Origin: Myxococcus stipitatus | GTDB lineage: Bacteria > Myxococcota > Myxococcia > Myxococcales > Myxococcaceae | Direction: 5' to 3' | Assembly (NCBI RefSeq): GCF_037414475.1 | Contig: NZ_CP147913.1 | Span: 4,958,001-5,022,000, forward strand | DNA length: 64,000 nucleotides | Shown: in pieces, positions 27,196 through 36,753 of the stretch | Numbering within the stretch: position 1 is the stretch's first letter | Layout: each line of letters begins with the position of its first letter | Made by a program: the position numbers and the translations under genes | The notes under the pieces: model-generated | Told to the model about the DNA's origin: nothing | What the model saw: only the letters and a program-made list of their open reading frames with translations | The model's database searches: none

Positions 27196-27217
27196 GGGCG
27201 GCGCAGCCTACTTCCCT

Positions 27218-27280
27218 CGTTTCCAGGTGGGACAAGTGATGACTCAATCCCGGCGGGCAAGCTTGTTTTAACTGGAAACG
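27218..27280. promoter_or_regulatory. Inverted repeat, candidate enhancer site for the efflux regulator
   Basis: CGTTTCCAG (27218-27226) and its exact reverse complement CTGGAAACG (27272-27280), 45 bases apart. Relative to the start site predicted from the sigma54 promoter (about 27431) the arms lie 150-215 bases upstream, a usual place for NtrC-type activators. The left arm is also 23 bases upstream of the divergent acyl-CoA synthetase start. Confidence 0.5.
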
Positions 27281-27403
27281 GGATGATCCACCCCCCGGTG
27301 GGGCTGTTCGCTTCTGGGACATCACTTCGCGGAACCGGGCACGCCGGGGGGAGTGGGGGCGACAGTCCCTAGCAATTCCCTGGGGTTGCGTCGTGTGGAA
27401 GGG

Positions 27404-27420
27404 TTGGCACGCGGCTCGCT
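27404..27420 (+). promoter_or_regulatory. Sigma54 (RpoN) promoter of the efflux operon
   Basis: TTGGCACG-CGGC-TCGCT matches the consensus YTGGCACG-N4-TTGCW with one mismatch in the -12 part. The invariant GG (27406-27407) and GC (27418-27419) have the exact 10-base spacing. Transcription would begin near 27431, only about 3 bases before the GTG at 27434, so the message may be leaderless or the start may differ. The operon ends with a sigma54 activator gene. Confidence 0.7.
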
Positions 27421-27433
27421 CTAGGGGACTGCC

Positions 27434-28678
27434 GTGGACATTCCCAAGCCCAAGAAGCCGCGCCGCAAGCCCTGGTTGCTCGCCATTGGTGGAGCCCTTG
27501 CTCTGATTCTCGTCACGGTGGGGCTGGGCCGGCTCAAGCCGGCGGCGCCGTCGGTGGACCGGGGCTCGGTGTGGTTGGACACGGTGAAGCGGGGCCCCAT
27601 GGTGCGCCAGGTGAAGGGCGCGGGGACGCTGGTTCCCGAGTACATCCGCTGGCTGACGGCGGACACGGCGGGCCGGGTGGAGCGCATCCACGTGCGCCCC
27701 GGCGCCGAGGTGAAGGCGGGCACGCTGCTCATGGAGCTGTCCAACCCGGACGTGCAGCTCCAGATGCTGGAGGCGGAGCGGCAGCTGGCCAGCGCGGAGG
27801 CGGAGTTCATCGAGACGCGCATGACGCTGGAGACGCAGCGGCTGGCGCAGGAGGCGGCGGTGGCCACGCTCACCACGGACTCCTCCGACGCGGAGCGCCG
27901 CGCGCAGGCGAACACCACGCTCCTGGAGAAGTCGTTCATCCCAGACCTGGAGGCGAAGCAGGCGGGCGAAAAGGCGGGCGAGCTGACGCGGCGGCTGGAG
28001 CTGGAGCGCAAGAAGCTGAATGTCGTGACCACCAGCATGCGCGACCAACTGGCGGCGCAGCAGGGCCAGGTGGAGCGATTGAAAGCGGTGGCGCGGTTCC
28101 GACGTACGCAGGTGGAGTCGATGAAGGTGCTCGCGGGTGAGGACGGCGTGCTGCAGGAGCTTCCGTTGGAGCTGGGCCAGTGGGTGACGCCCGGCGTGTT
28201 GTTGGCGAAGGTCGTCAAGCCCGAGCGGCTGAAGGCGGAGCTGCGCATCGCGGAGACGCAGGCGCGCGACATCCAGCCGGGCCAGAAGACGCTGGTGGAC
28301 ACGCGCAACGGGATTGTGGAGGGCACGGTGGCGCGCGTGGCGCCGGCGGCGAGCCAGGGCACGGTGCGCGTGGAGGTGTCGCTGCCGGCGGAGCTGCCCA
28401 AGGGCGCGCGGCCGGACCTCACCGTGGAGGGCACCGTGGAGTTGGAGCGGCTGGCCAACGTGCTGTCGGTGGGCCGGCCGGCGGGGGCCCAGCCCAACGG
28501 GACGATGTCGATGTTCCGGCTGATTCCCGGCGGTGACGAGGCGGTGCGGGTGCCGGTGCAGTTGGGCCGGGGCTCGGTGAATGCCGTCGAGGTGCTTCAG
28601 GGCCTGGCGGAGGGTGACCAGGTGGTGCTTTCGGACATGGCCGCGTGGGACGCGGTCGAGCGGGTGAGGCTGCGATGA
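27434..28678 (+). CDS. Periplasmic adaptor (membrane-fusion protein, MacA/HlyD type)
   Basis: Protein of 414 aa. N-terminal anchor WLLAIGGALALILVTVGL after a basic head; then a beta-barrel/lipoyl half-motif (GRVERIHVRPGAEVKAGTLL), a long alpha-helical hairpin (about residues 105-225, heptad-rich with many Glu/Ala/Gln/Arg), the second lipoyl half (AGEDGVLQELPLELGQWVTPG), a beta-barrel (RIAETQARDIQPGQKTLVDT) and a C-terminal membrane-proximal domain. It would link the inner-membrane permeases to an outer-membrane channel. The start codon is GTG. First gene of the operon; its stop overlaps the ATPase start as ATGA. Confidence 0.92.
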   Translation: MDIPKPKKPRRKPWLLAIGGALALILVTVGLGRLKPAAPSVDRGSVWLDTVKRGPMVRQVKGAGTLVPEYIRWLTADTAGRVERIHVRPGAEVKAGTLLMELSNPDVQLQMLEAERQLASAEAEFIETRMTLETQRLAQEAAVATLTTDSSDAERRAQANTTLLEKSFIPDLEAKQAGEKAGELTRRLELERKKLNVVTTSMRDQLAAQQGQVERLKAVARFRRTQVESMKVLAGEDGVLQELPLELGQWVTPGVLLAKVVKPERLKAELRIAETQARDIQPGQKTLVDTRNGIVEGTVARVAPAASQGTVRVEVSLPAELPKGARPDLTVEGTVELERLANVLSVGRPAGAQPNGTMSMFRLIPGGDEAVRVPVQLGRGSVNAVEVLQGLAEGDQVVLSDMAAWDAVERVRLR

Positions 28679-29445
28679 CGACGACGGTGACGAACAGTGC
28701 GGAGACTCCCGCTTCCGGGGACGCGGCGGTGCTGGCGGAGGCGCCCAAGGTGGATACGAACAAGTCCCTCATCCAGTTGGAGGGGCTGACGAAGGTGTTC
28801 GAGACGGAGGAGGTGGAGACGCACGCGCTCTCCAACATCCACCTCAACATCCGCCAGAACGAGTGGGTGGCCATCATCGGTCCGTCCGGCTCCGGCAAGT
28901 CCACGCTGCTGGCGGTGCTGGGGTTGCTCGACACGACGACGCGCGGCACGTACCTGCTGGACGGCAAGAGCGTGCTGGATTTGTCCGCGTCGGACCGGGC
29001 GCTGGTGCGCAACCGGCACATCGGCTTCATCTTCCAGAGCTTCAACCTGATTGGCGACCTGACGGTGTTCGAGAACGTGGAGCTGCCCCTGACGTACCGG
29101 GGCATGCCCGCCGCCGAGCGCAAGCAGCGGGTGGAGCGCGCGCTGGAGCGCGTGGGCATGGCGCACCGGGCGCGGCACATGCCGGGGCAGCTCTCCGGTG
29201 GTCAGCAGCAGCGCATCGCCGTGGCGCGCGCCGTGGCGGGAGACCCGCTCATCCTGCTGGCGGACGAGCCCACCGGTAACCTCGACTCGAAGAACGGCGA
29301 GGCGGTGATGCAGCTCCTGTCGGACCTGCACAAGGGCGGGGCCACCATCTGCATGGTGACGCACGACCCGGCGCACGCGCGCACCGCCACGCGCACGGTG
29401 AGCCTCTTCGACGGGCGCATCGTCCAGGACGAGCAGCGGCGCTGA
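28675..29445 (+). CDS. MacB/LolD-type ABC transporter ATPase 1
   Basis: Protein of 256 aa: Walker [11 protein letters not shown]-loop [18 protein letters not shown], signature [14 protein letters not shown], Walker [14 protein letters not shown] and switch His in MVTHD. The sequence class ([15 protein letters not shown]) is that of the MacB/LolD lipoprotein- and peptide-export group. A 35-residue Thr/Ala-rich head precedes the domain. The ATG at 28675 overlaps the upstream stop. It powers the paralogous permeases downstream. Confidence 0.95.
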   Translation: MTTTVTNSAETPASGDAAVLAEAPKVDTNKSLIQLEGLTKVFETEEVETHALSNIHLNIRQNEWVAIIGPSGSGKSTLLAVLGLLDTTTRGTYLLDGKSVLDLSASDRALVRNRHIGFIFQSFNLIGDLTVFENVELPLTYRGMPAAERKQRVERALERVGMAHRARHMPGQLSGGQQQRIAVARAVAGDPLILLADEPTGNLDSKNGEAVMQLLSDLHKGGATICMVTHDPAHARTATRTVSLFDGRIVQDEQRR

Positions 29446-29479
29446 AGTTCCTCTCCACCCCGCGGACCTTCTCCTCCCC

Positions 29480-31900
29480 ATGGAAACCTTCCTCCAGGAT
29501 GTCCGATACGCGCTGCGTTCGCTGCGCAAGAGCCCGGGCTTCGTGCTGGTCGCGGTGCTCGCGCTGGCGCTGGGTATCGGCGCCAACAGCGCGGTCTTCA
29601 GCGTGGTGAATGGCGTGCTGCTCAAGCCGCCGCCGTTCTCCGAGCCCGAGCGGCTGGTGCACGTCTGGGGCAACTACGCCAAGGCGAACCTGAAGGACAT
29701 CTGGGTGTCGGTGCCCGAGTACCGGGACTACCTGACGATGCCCAAGGTCTTCGGCTCGGTGGGAATCTACGCGGAAGAGAACGTCACGCTCACCGGCGGA
29801 GACGCTCCGGAGCGCCTGCTCGCGGTGTTCTCCTCGGCCTCGCTGTTCCCCACGTTGGGCGTGGCGCCGGTGCTGGGCCGGAGCTTCACCGTGGAGGAGG
29901 AGACACCGGGCCGTGAGCGGGTGTTGGTGCTCACGCACAAGGCCTGGCGCGCGCGCTTCGCCGAGGACCCGAAGGTGCTGGGGCGCGAGCTCCAATTGGA
30001 TGGGAACACGTACACGGTGGTGGGCGTGCTGCCGCCGGGCGTGGAGTACCCGGCGGGCGCGGATGTGTATGTGCCCTTCGCGCCGACGCCGGAGCAGGCC
30101 TCGGAGGACAACCGTGGCAACCACTACCTGGGCATGGTGGCGCGGCTGAAGCCAGGCGTGACGCTGGCGGCGGCCCAGGCGGACCTGCTTCGCGTGGGCA
30201 AGGAGATGGAGACGCTCTACCCGCGGAACTACCAGGACTTGGGCTGGTCCATCTCCGTGGAGTCGCTGGAGGACAAGGTGGTGGGCGGCGTGCGAGGCAC
30301 GCTGTGGCTCCTGCTGGGCGCGGTGGGCTTCGTGCTGATGGTGGCGTGCGGCAGCGTGGCCAACCTGTTGCTTGCGCGGGCGGCGGCGCGGGAGCGCGAG
30401 GTGTCGATTCGCGCGGCGCTGGGCGCGGGGCGCGGCAGGCTGGTGGCGCAGTTCCTCACGGAGAGCTTCGTGTTGTCCGCGGTGGGTGGGGCGCTGGGGC
30501 TGCTCCTGGCCGTGTGGGGCACGGACGTGCTGCTGGCCATGGTGGGTGACGGGCTGCCTCGCGCGACCGAGGTGCGGCTGGATGTCACCTCGGTGTTCTT
30601 CACGTTGGGCGTGACGCTGCTCACGGCCGTGGTGTTCGGCCTGGTGCCCGCGCTCCAGGCGAGCCGCGTGGACTTGAACTCGACGATGCGCGAGGGCGCT
30701 CGTGGAACGCAGGGCGGCAGGTCGAGCCGGCTGCGCTCGGGGCTGGTGATGGGGCAGGTGGCCTTCGCGCTGGTGCTGCTGGTGGGCGCGGGGCTCTTCA
30801 TGCGCAGCTTCCATGCGCTGGGCAACGTGGACGCGGGCTTCACGCCGGAGGGGGTCCTCACGGGTGAGGTGACGCTGCCGGCCGCGCGTTATGGGACGCC
30901 GGAGGAGAAGCGGGCGTTCCAGCAGGAGCTGCTTGGCCGGGTGCGGGCGCTGCCCGGTGTGGAGTCCGCGGGGGCGGCGAACATGCTGCCCCTGGGGGGC
31001 CGGTCGGATACCAGCTTCGACATCGAGGGGCGCGCGCGGGTGCCGGGCGAGATGTGGCCGGCGGTGGAGACGCGCTTCGCCACCACGGACTATCTGCGCG
31101 CGCTGCGGGTGCGGCTGCTCGATGGGCGGATGCTCGAGGAGATGGACGGCCCGGACGCGGCCGGGGCGGTGGTCATCAACAAGGCCTTCGCCGACATCTA
31201 CTGGCCGAAGGGAGACGCGCTGGGCCAGCGGCTGAAGCTGCACCGCGACGGCTCCCGGTGGTCGACGGTGGTGGGCATCGTGGAGGACCTGCGGGAGTGG
31301 GGACTGGATACACCCGCGCGCCCGACGGCGTACTACGCGGCGGCGCAGATGCCGCTCACCTACGTGAAGCTGGCGGTGCGCGTGAAGCAGGGCGGTCCGG
31401 AGTCCTTGCGCACGGCGCTCGAGGCCGAGGTGCGGGCGCTCGATGCCAACCTGCCCTTGTTCAACGTGTCGTCGATGACGCAGCGGGTGGACAAGTCCAT
31501 CGGCTCCCGTCGGTTGTCGGCGGTGCTGATGGGGTTGTTCGCGGGCACGGCGCTGCTGCTGGCGGCGCTGGGGATTTCGGGGGTGATTGGCTACTCGGTG
31601 GCGCAGCGCACGCGGGAGATGGGCATCCGCATGGCGTTGGGCGCCGGGCGCGGCGACGTGTTGAGGCTGGTGCTGCGGCAGGGCCTGGGGCTGGTGGGAG
31701 TGGGGCTGGGCGTGGGCCTGGTGTTGTCGCTGGGACTGGTCCGGTTGCTGCGTACGCTGCTGTTCGGCGTGGGGGCGTATGACCCGTGGACCTTCGGCGC
31801 GGTGCCCCTGGTGTTGTTGGGCGTGGCGCTGCTGGCGACGTGGCTGCCCGCGCGGCGGGCCACGCGTGTGGACCCCATCATCGCGTTGAAGGCGGACTAG
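29480..31900 (+). CDS. Double-size MacB/FtsX-type permease 1 (ADOP-like)
   Basis: Protein of 806 aa built of two MacB-like halves. Each half has an N-terminal TM ([38 protein letters not shown]), a large periplasmic MacB_PCD domain, and a three-helix FtsX core ([20 protein letters not shown]...; [19 protein letters not shown]...). The conserved post-TM segments [16 protein letters not shown] and [16 protein letters not shown] contact the ATPase. The size and the [15 protein letters not shown] start fit the 'duplicated orphan permease' (ADOP) group, which often lacks an ATPase but here sits with one. It is 34 bases after the ATPase gene. Confidence 0.93.
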   Translation: METFLQDVRYALRSLRKSPGFVLVAVLALALGIGANSAVFSVVNGVLLKPPPFSEPERLVHVWGNYAKANLKDIWVSVPEYRDYLTMPKVFGSVGIYAEENVTLTGGDAPERLLAVFSSASLFPTLGVAPVLGRSFTVEEETPGRERVLVLTHKAWRARFAEDPKVLGRELQLDGNTYTVVGVLPPGVEYPAGADVYVPFAPTPEQASEDNRGNHYLGMVARLKPGVTLAAAQADLLRVGKEMETLYPRNYQDLGWSISVESLEDKVVGGVRGTLWLLLGAVGFVLMVACGSVANLLLARAAAREREVSIRAALGAGRGRLVAQFLTESFVLSAVGGALGLLLAVWGTDVLLAMVGDGLPRATEVRLDVTSVFFTLGVTLLTAVVFGLVPALQASRVDLNSTMREGARGTQGGRSSRLRSGLVMGQVAFALVLLVGAGLFMRSFHALGNVDAGFTPEGVLTGEVTLPAARYGTPEEKRAFQQELLGRVRALPGVESAGAANMLPLGGRSDTSFDIEGRARVPGEMWPAVETRFATTDYLRALRVRLLDGRMLEEMDGPDAAGAVVINKAFADIYWPKGDALGQRLKLHRDGSRWSTVVGIVEDLREWGLDTPARPTAYYAAAQMPLTYVKLAVRVKQGGPESLRTALEAEVRALDANLPLFNVSSMTQRVDKSIGSRRLSAVLMGLFAGTALLLAALGISGVIGYSVAQRTREMGIRMALGAGRGDVLRLVLRQGLGLVGVGLGVGLVLSLGLVRLLRTLLFGVGAYDPWTFGAVPLVLLGVALLATWLPARRATRVDPIIALKAD

Positions 31901-31906
31901 GAGCCC

Positions 31907-34330
31907 ATGCGCATGGACACGTTGCTTCAGGATGCTCGCTACGCGCTGCGCTCGCTGCGCAAGAGCCCGGGCTTCGCGTTGGTGGCGGTGTTGGCGCTGG
32001 CGCTGGGCATCGGCGCGAACAGCGCGGTCTTCAGCGTGGTGAACGGCGTGCTGCTCAAGCCGCCGCCGTTCTCCGAGCCCGACCGGTTGGTGGACGTGTC
32101 GAACGACTTCGGGCGCGCGGGGCGCAAGGGCCTGTCGTCCTCGGTGGTGGAGTACCGCGAGTACCGCGAGCTGCCGAGCGTCTTCACGTCCGTGGCCGCC
32201 TTCTCCGACGACGACGTGACGCTGACGGGCGTGGACACGCCGCAGCACCTGCGCGTGGTGGATGCCACCGCGTCCTTCCTCCCGACGCTGGGCGTGGAGC
32301 CCGCGCTGGGCCGCAACTTCACGGAAGGGGAGGAGACGCCGGGCAGCGAGAAGGTCGTGATGCTCACGCACCAGACGTGGCGGACGCACTTCTCGCAAGA
32401 CCCCGGGGTGTTGGGGCGCACGCTCCAACTCGATGGTGAGCCGTACACGGTGGTGGGGGTGTTGCCCCGAGGTGTCACGTATCCGGCGGGCGCGGACCTC
32501 TACCGGCCCTTCGCGCCCTCGGCGGACCTGGCGTCCGAGGAGAAGCGGGAGACGCGCTTCCTGGACGTGCTGGCGCGGCTGAAGCCCGGCGTGACGATGG
32601 AGGCGGCGGCCCGGGACCTGGCGCGGGTGTCGCAATCGCTGGCGGCGGTTCATCCCAAGTACGAGCAGGGCCGGCGCACCATCGGCCTTACGTCGCTGGA
32701 GGACGAGGTGGTGGGCGACGTGCGCGGCACGCTGTGGCTGCTGTTGGGCGCGGTGGGCTTCGTGCTGATGGTGGCGTGCGGCAGCGTGGCCAACCTGCTG
32801 CTGGCGCGGGCGGCGGCGCGGGAGCGCGAGGTGTCGATTCGCGCGGCGCTGGGCGCGGGGCGCGGCAGGCTGATGGCGCAGTTCCTCACCGAGAGCTTCG
32901 TGTTGTCGCTGGCGGGCGGAGCGCTGGGGTTGCTGCTGGCGATGTGGGGCACGGACATGCTGCTGGCGCTGGTGGGGGAGGCGCTTCCGCGCGCGGCGGA
33001 GGTGCGGCTGGATGTGCGCTCGCTCCTGTTCACCGGTGGGGTGAGCCTGCTGTCGGGCCTGCTCTTCGGGTTGATGCCCGCGCTCCAGGCGAGCCGCGCG
33101 GACCTGAACGCGGCGATGCGCGAGGGCTCGCGAGGCACGGCGGGCGGCCGCTCGGGCCGGCTGCGCTCCGGGCTGGTGGTGGGGCAGGTGGCCTTCGCGC
33201 TGGTGTTGCTGGTGGGCGCGGGGTTGTTCGGCAAGAGCCTGCTGGCGCTCGTGTCCGTGGACCCGGGCTTCCGTCCGGAGGGCGTGCTCACCGCGCAGAT
33301 GTCGCTGCCCGGGGTGGGCTATGCCACGCCGGAGCGGCAGGTGTCCTTCCATCGCGAGCTCGTGAGGCGTCTCCAGTCGCTTCCGGGGGTGGAGTCCGTG
33401 GGGCTCACCAACCTGCTGCCGCTGGGGCGGTCGATGACGTTCGGCTTCGCCATCGACGGCCGGACGAAGGGCCCCGACGAGGTGTGGCCGGCGGTGCAGT
33501 TCCGCACCGTCAGCGCGGACTACCTGAGCACGCTGGGCTTCAAGCTGCGTCAGGGACGCTGGCTGGAGGAGGCGGACAGCGCGGGCGCCGCGGGTGCGGT
33601 GGTCATCAACAAGACCTTCGCGGACGTGTACTGGCCGCAGGGCAACGCGCTGGGACAGCGGCTGAGGCTCAACCGTCCCGGCGCGGAGTGGACCACGGTG
33701 GTGGGCATCGTCGAGGACGCGCGTGAGTGGGCCTTGGACAAGCCCATGGTGCCCATGGCGTATTACTCGCTGTCGCAGCTGGGCGGGGCGAACCTGGCGC
33801 TCGCGCTGCGCGTCAAGGCGGGCAACCCGGAGCTTTTGCGCTCGGCGGTGGAGTCGGAGTTGCGCGCGGTGGACGCGGACGTGCCGCTGTTCGGTGTGGC
33901 GCCGCTGACGCGGCTGGTGGACGAGTCCATTGGCAACCACCGGCTGGCCGCGCTGCTGATGGGTCTGTTCGCGGGCACGGCGCTGCTGCTGGCGTCGCTG
34001 GGGCTCGCGGGCGTCATCGGCTACTCGGTGGCGCAGCGCACGCGGGAGATGGGCATCCGCATGGCGTTGGGCGCGGCGAAGTCGGATGTGCTGGCGCTGG
34101 TGCTGCGCCAGGGCTTGAAGCTGGCGGGGCTGGGCGTGGGGCTGGGCCTGGTGTTGTCGCTGGGGCTGGCCCACCTGTTGCGCACGCTGTTGTACGGCGT
34201 GGCGGCATACGACGCGTGGACGTTCGTGGGAGTGGCCGCGCTGCTGGGTGGCGTGGCGTTGTTGGCGACGTGGCTGCCCGCGCGGCGGGCCACGCGTGTG
34301 GACCCCATCATCGCTTTGCGAGCGGAGTAG
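31907..34330 (+). CDS. Double-size MacB/FtsX-type permease 2
   Basis: Protein of 807 aa and closest in sequence to permease 1 (same [21 protein letters not shown] and FtsX segments). The two FtsX cores are intact ([32 protein letters not shown]). The periplasmic parts differ more than the membrane parts, as expected if they bind different substrates or partners. Start at 31907 or at the in-frame ATG 31913. Only 6 bases separate it from permease 1, so it is cotranscribed. Confidence 0.93.
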   Translation: MRMDTLLQDARYALRSLRKSPGFALVAVLALALGIGANSAVFSVVNGVLLKPPPFSEPDRLVDVSNDFGRAGRKGLSSSVVEYREYRELPSVFTSVAAFSDDDVTLTGVDTPQHLRVVDATASFLPTLGVEPALGRNFTEGEETPGSEKVVMLTHQTWRTHFSQDPGVLGRTLQLDGEPYTVVGVLPRGVTYPAGADLYRPFAPSADLASEEKRETRFLDVLARLKPGVTMEAAARDLARVSQSLAAVHPKYEQGRRTIGLTSLEDEVVGDVRGTLWLLLGAVGFVLMVACGSVANLLLARAAAREREVSIRAALGAGRGRLMAQFLTESFVLSLAGGALGLLLAMWGTDMLLALVGEALPRAAEVRLDVRSLLFTGGVSLLSGLLFGLMPALQASRADLNAAMREGSRGTAGGRSGRLRSGLVVGQVAFALVLLVGAGLFGKSLLALVSVDPGFRPEGVLTAQMSLPGVGYATPERQVSFHRELVRRLQSLPGVESVGLTNLLPLGRSMTFGFAIDGRTKGPDEVWPAVQFRTVSADYLSTLGFKLRQGRWLEEADSAGAAGAVVINKTFADVYWPQGNALGQRLRLNRPGAEWTTVVGIVEDAREWALDKPMVPMAYYSLSQLGGANLALALRVKAGNPELLRSAVESELRAVDADVPLFGVAPLTRLVDESIGNHRLAALLMGLFAGTALLLASLGLAGVIGYSVAQRTREMGIRMALGAAKSDVLALVLRQGLKLAGLGVGLGLVLSLGLAHLLRTLLYGVAAYDAWTFVGVAALLGGVALLATWLPARRATRVDPIIALRAE

Positions 34331-34337
34331 GAACGAC

Positions 34338-36746
34338 ATGGAGACGTTTCTTCGCGACTTGCGCTACACGCTGCGCTCCCTGCGCGCGAGCCCGGGCTTC
34401 ACGTTGGTGGCGGTGCTGGCGCTGGCGCTGGGCATCGGCGCCAACAGCGCGGTCTTCAGCGTGGTGAACGGCGTGTTGCTCACGCCGCCGCCCTTCGAGG
34501 CGCCGGACCGGCTGCTGCACCTGTCCAACGACATCAAGAAGGCGAACCTGGAGGGCATCTCCGTCTCGTATCCGGAGTACCAGGACTTCGCCACGCTGCC
34601 GCGCGTGTTCAGCTCGGTGGCGGCGTACACCTGGCGGGACATGACGCTGACGGGAGGGGCCTCGGCGCAGCGCTTCGGCGTGTCGCAGGGCACCTCCACG
34701 CTGTTCACCACGTTGGGCGTGACGCCGGTGTTGGGCCGGGGCTTCACGGAGGAGGAGGCGAAGCCCGGCGCGCAGAAGGTGGTGGTGCTGACGCACAAGG
34801 CCTGGCGCACCGTCTTCTCGGAGGACCCGCAGGTGCTGGGCAAGTCCCTGCAACTCGACGGTGAGCCGTACACCGTGGTGGGCGTGCTGCCCCGTGGCGT
34901 GGCGTATCCCGAGGGCACCGAGCTCTACGTGCCCTTCATCCCCAAGCCCGCGGAGACCACGTCGCGCACCTCGCGCTTCCTCACCGCCCTGGCGCGGATG
35001 AAGCCGGGGGTGACGCTGGAGCAGGCGCGCGCGGACGTGGCCCGAGTCGCCGGGGAGATGGCGACGCTGGAGCCTCGCTACAATGGGATTGGGTGGTCCA
35101 TCCGAAGCACCTCGCTGGAGGAGCAGGTGGTGGGCGACGTGCGCGGGACGCTGTGGCTGTTGTTGGGCGCGGTGGGCTTCGTGCTGCTGGTGGCGTGCAG
35201 CAGCGTGGCGAACCTGATGCTGGCCCGCGCGGCGGCGCGTCAGCGTGAGGTCTCCATCCGCGCGGCGCTGGGCGCGAGCCGGGGGCGATTGGTGGCGCAG
35301 TTCCTCACCGAGAGCCTGGTGCTGTCCACGGTGGGCGGCGCGGCCGGACTCCTGTTCGCGATGTGGGGCACGGACGCGCTCCTGGCCTACGTGGGGGACG
35401 TGCTGCCTCGCGTGTCGCAGGTGCACCTGGACCTGACGTCGGTGGCCTTCACGGTGGGGGTGACGCTGTTCACGGGCCTCGTGTTCGGTCTGGTGCCCGC
35501 GCTGCAAGCAAGCCGCGCGGATTTGAACTCGACGATGCGCGAGGGCTCCCGTGGGACGGAGAGCCGGCGCTCGGGGCGGCTTCGCTCGGGGCTGGTGGTG
35601 GGGCAGGTGGCGCTCGCGTTGGTGTTGCTCGTGGGCGCGGGGCTGGTGATGAAGAGCCTGCTCGCGCTGCGCGACGTCGACGAGGGCTTCACGCCGGAGG
35701 GCGTGCTGACGGGGCGCATCGCGCTGCCGGCCGCGCGCTACTCGGAGCCCGCGCGCAAGCTGGCTTTCCAGCGCGACCTGCTGGAGCGGTTGAAGGGACT
35801 CCCGGGAGTGGAGTCGGCGGGAATCACCAACCTGTTGCCCCTGGGCGGCATCACCACGCGGGGCCTCGAGTTCGAGAGCCGTCCCGAGACGCCGGGCGAG
35901 ATGCTGCCCGCGGTGGACTTCCGGGTGGCGAGCCCTGACTACCTGCGCACGCTGAAGGTGAAGCTGCTCCAGGGCCGCCTGCACGAGGGCATCGGCGAGC
36001 TGAACGCGCCCTCCGAAGTGGTCATCAACAAGACCTTCGCGGACGTGTACTGGCCGCAGGGCAACGCGCTGGGGCAGCGCATCACGCTGGAGCCCGAGAA
36101 GCGCTGGTCGACGGTGGTGGGCATCGTGGATGACCTGCGCGAGTGGGGGCTGTCCTCGCCCGCGCGGCCCGCGGCCTACTGGTCGCTCGCGTCGGCGCCG
36201 GGGTCCTTCATGGGGCTGGTGGTTCGGGTGAAGTCGGGAGCCCCGGAGTCGGTGCGCTCGGCGGTGGAGGCGGAGCTGCGCGTGGTGGACTCGGACGTGC
36301 CGCTGTATGGCGTGGCGGCGCTCACCCAGGTGGTGGATGAGTCCATCGGTTCACGGAGTTTGTTGGCCTGGTTGATGGGGCTGTTCGCCGGGACGGCGTT
36401 GCTCCTCGCGGCGTTGGGCATCGCGGGTGTCGTGGGCTACTCCGTCACCCGGCGCACGCGTGAGATGGGCATCCGCATGGCGTTGGGCGCGGCGCGGTCG
36501 GATGTGCTGCTGCTGGTGCTTCGCCAGGGATTGACGTTGGCGGGTCTGGGCGTGGCCATGGGCCTGGTGATGTCGCTGGTGCTGACGCGCTTCCTGGGGT
36601 CGCTGCTGTACGGCGTGACGGCGTATGACCCGTGGACCTTCGTGAGCGTCGCGGCGCTCTTGAGCACGGTGGCGCTGCTGGCCACGTGGCTGCCGGCGCG
36701 CCGGGCCTCGCGTGTGGACCCCATCATCTCGTTGAAGGCGGAGTAA
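34338..36746 (+). CDS. Double-size MacB/FtsX-type permease 3
   Basis: Protein of 802 aa and nearly a twin of permease 4 through the first 150 residues (METFLRDLRYTLRSLRASPG, NGVLLTPPPFEAPDRLLHLS, FSSVAAYTWRDMTLTGG). The FtsX cores are [16 protein letters not shown] and [16 protein letters not shown]. Start at 34338 follows permease 2 by 7 bases; an in-frame ATG at 34248 would run into permease 2 coding sequence and is rejected. It probably arose by tandem duplication with permease 4. Confidence 0.93.
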   Translation: METFLRDLRYTLRSLRASPGFTLVAVLALALGIGANSAVFSVVNGVLLTPPPFEAPDRLLHLSNDIKKANLEGISVSYPEYQDFATLPRVFSSVAAYTWRDMTLTGGASAQRFGVSQGTSTLFTTLGVTPVLGRGFTEEEAKPGAQKVVVLTHKAWRTVFSEDPQVLGKSLQLDGEPYTVVGVLPRGVAYPEGTELYVPFIPKPAETTSRTSRFLTALARMKPGVTLEQARADVARVAGEMATLEPRYNGIGWSIRSTSLEEQVVGDVRGTLWLLLGAVGFVLLVACSSVANLMLARAAARQREVSIRAALGASRGRLVAQFLTESLVLSTVGGAAGLLFAMWGTDALLAYVGDVLPRVSQVHLDLTSVAFTVGVTLFTGLVFGLVPALQASRADLNSTMREGSRGTESRRSGRLRSGLVVGQVALALVLLVGAGLVMKSLLALRDVDEGFTPEGVLTGRIALPAARYSEPARKLAFQRDLLERLKGLPGVESAGITNLLPLGGITTRGLEFESRPETPGEMLPAVDFRVASPDYLRTLKVKLLQGRLHEGIGELNAPSEVVINKTFADVYWPQGNALGQRITLEPEKRWSTVVGIVDDLREWGLSSPARPAAYWSLASAPGSFMGLVVRVKSGAPESVRSAVEAELRVVDSDVPLYGVAALTQVVDESIGSRSLLAWLMGLFAGTALLLAALGIAGVVGYSVTRRTREMGIRMALGAARSDVLLLVLRQGLTLAGLGVAMGLVMSLVLTRFLGSLLYGVTAYDPWTFVSVAALLSTVALLATWLPARRASRVDPIISLKAE

Positions 36747-36753
36747 CTACGGC

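Noticed and set aside
29249-34339. Very long open frames antisense to the permeases
   Set aside because: Open frames on the reverse strand arise from the extreme third-position GC. Their His/Arg/Gln-rich translations have no fold or motif.
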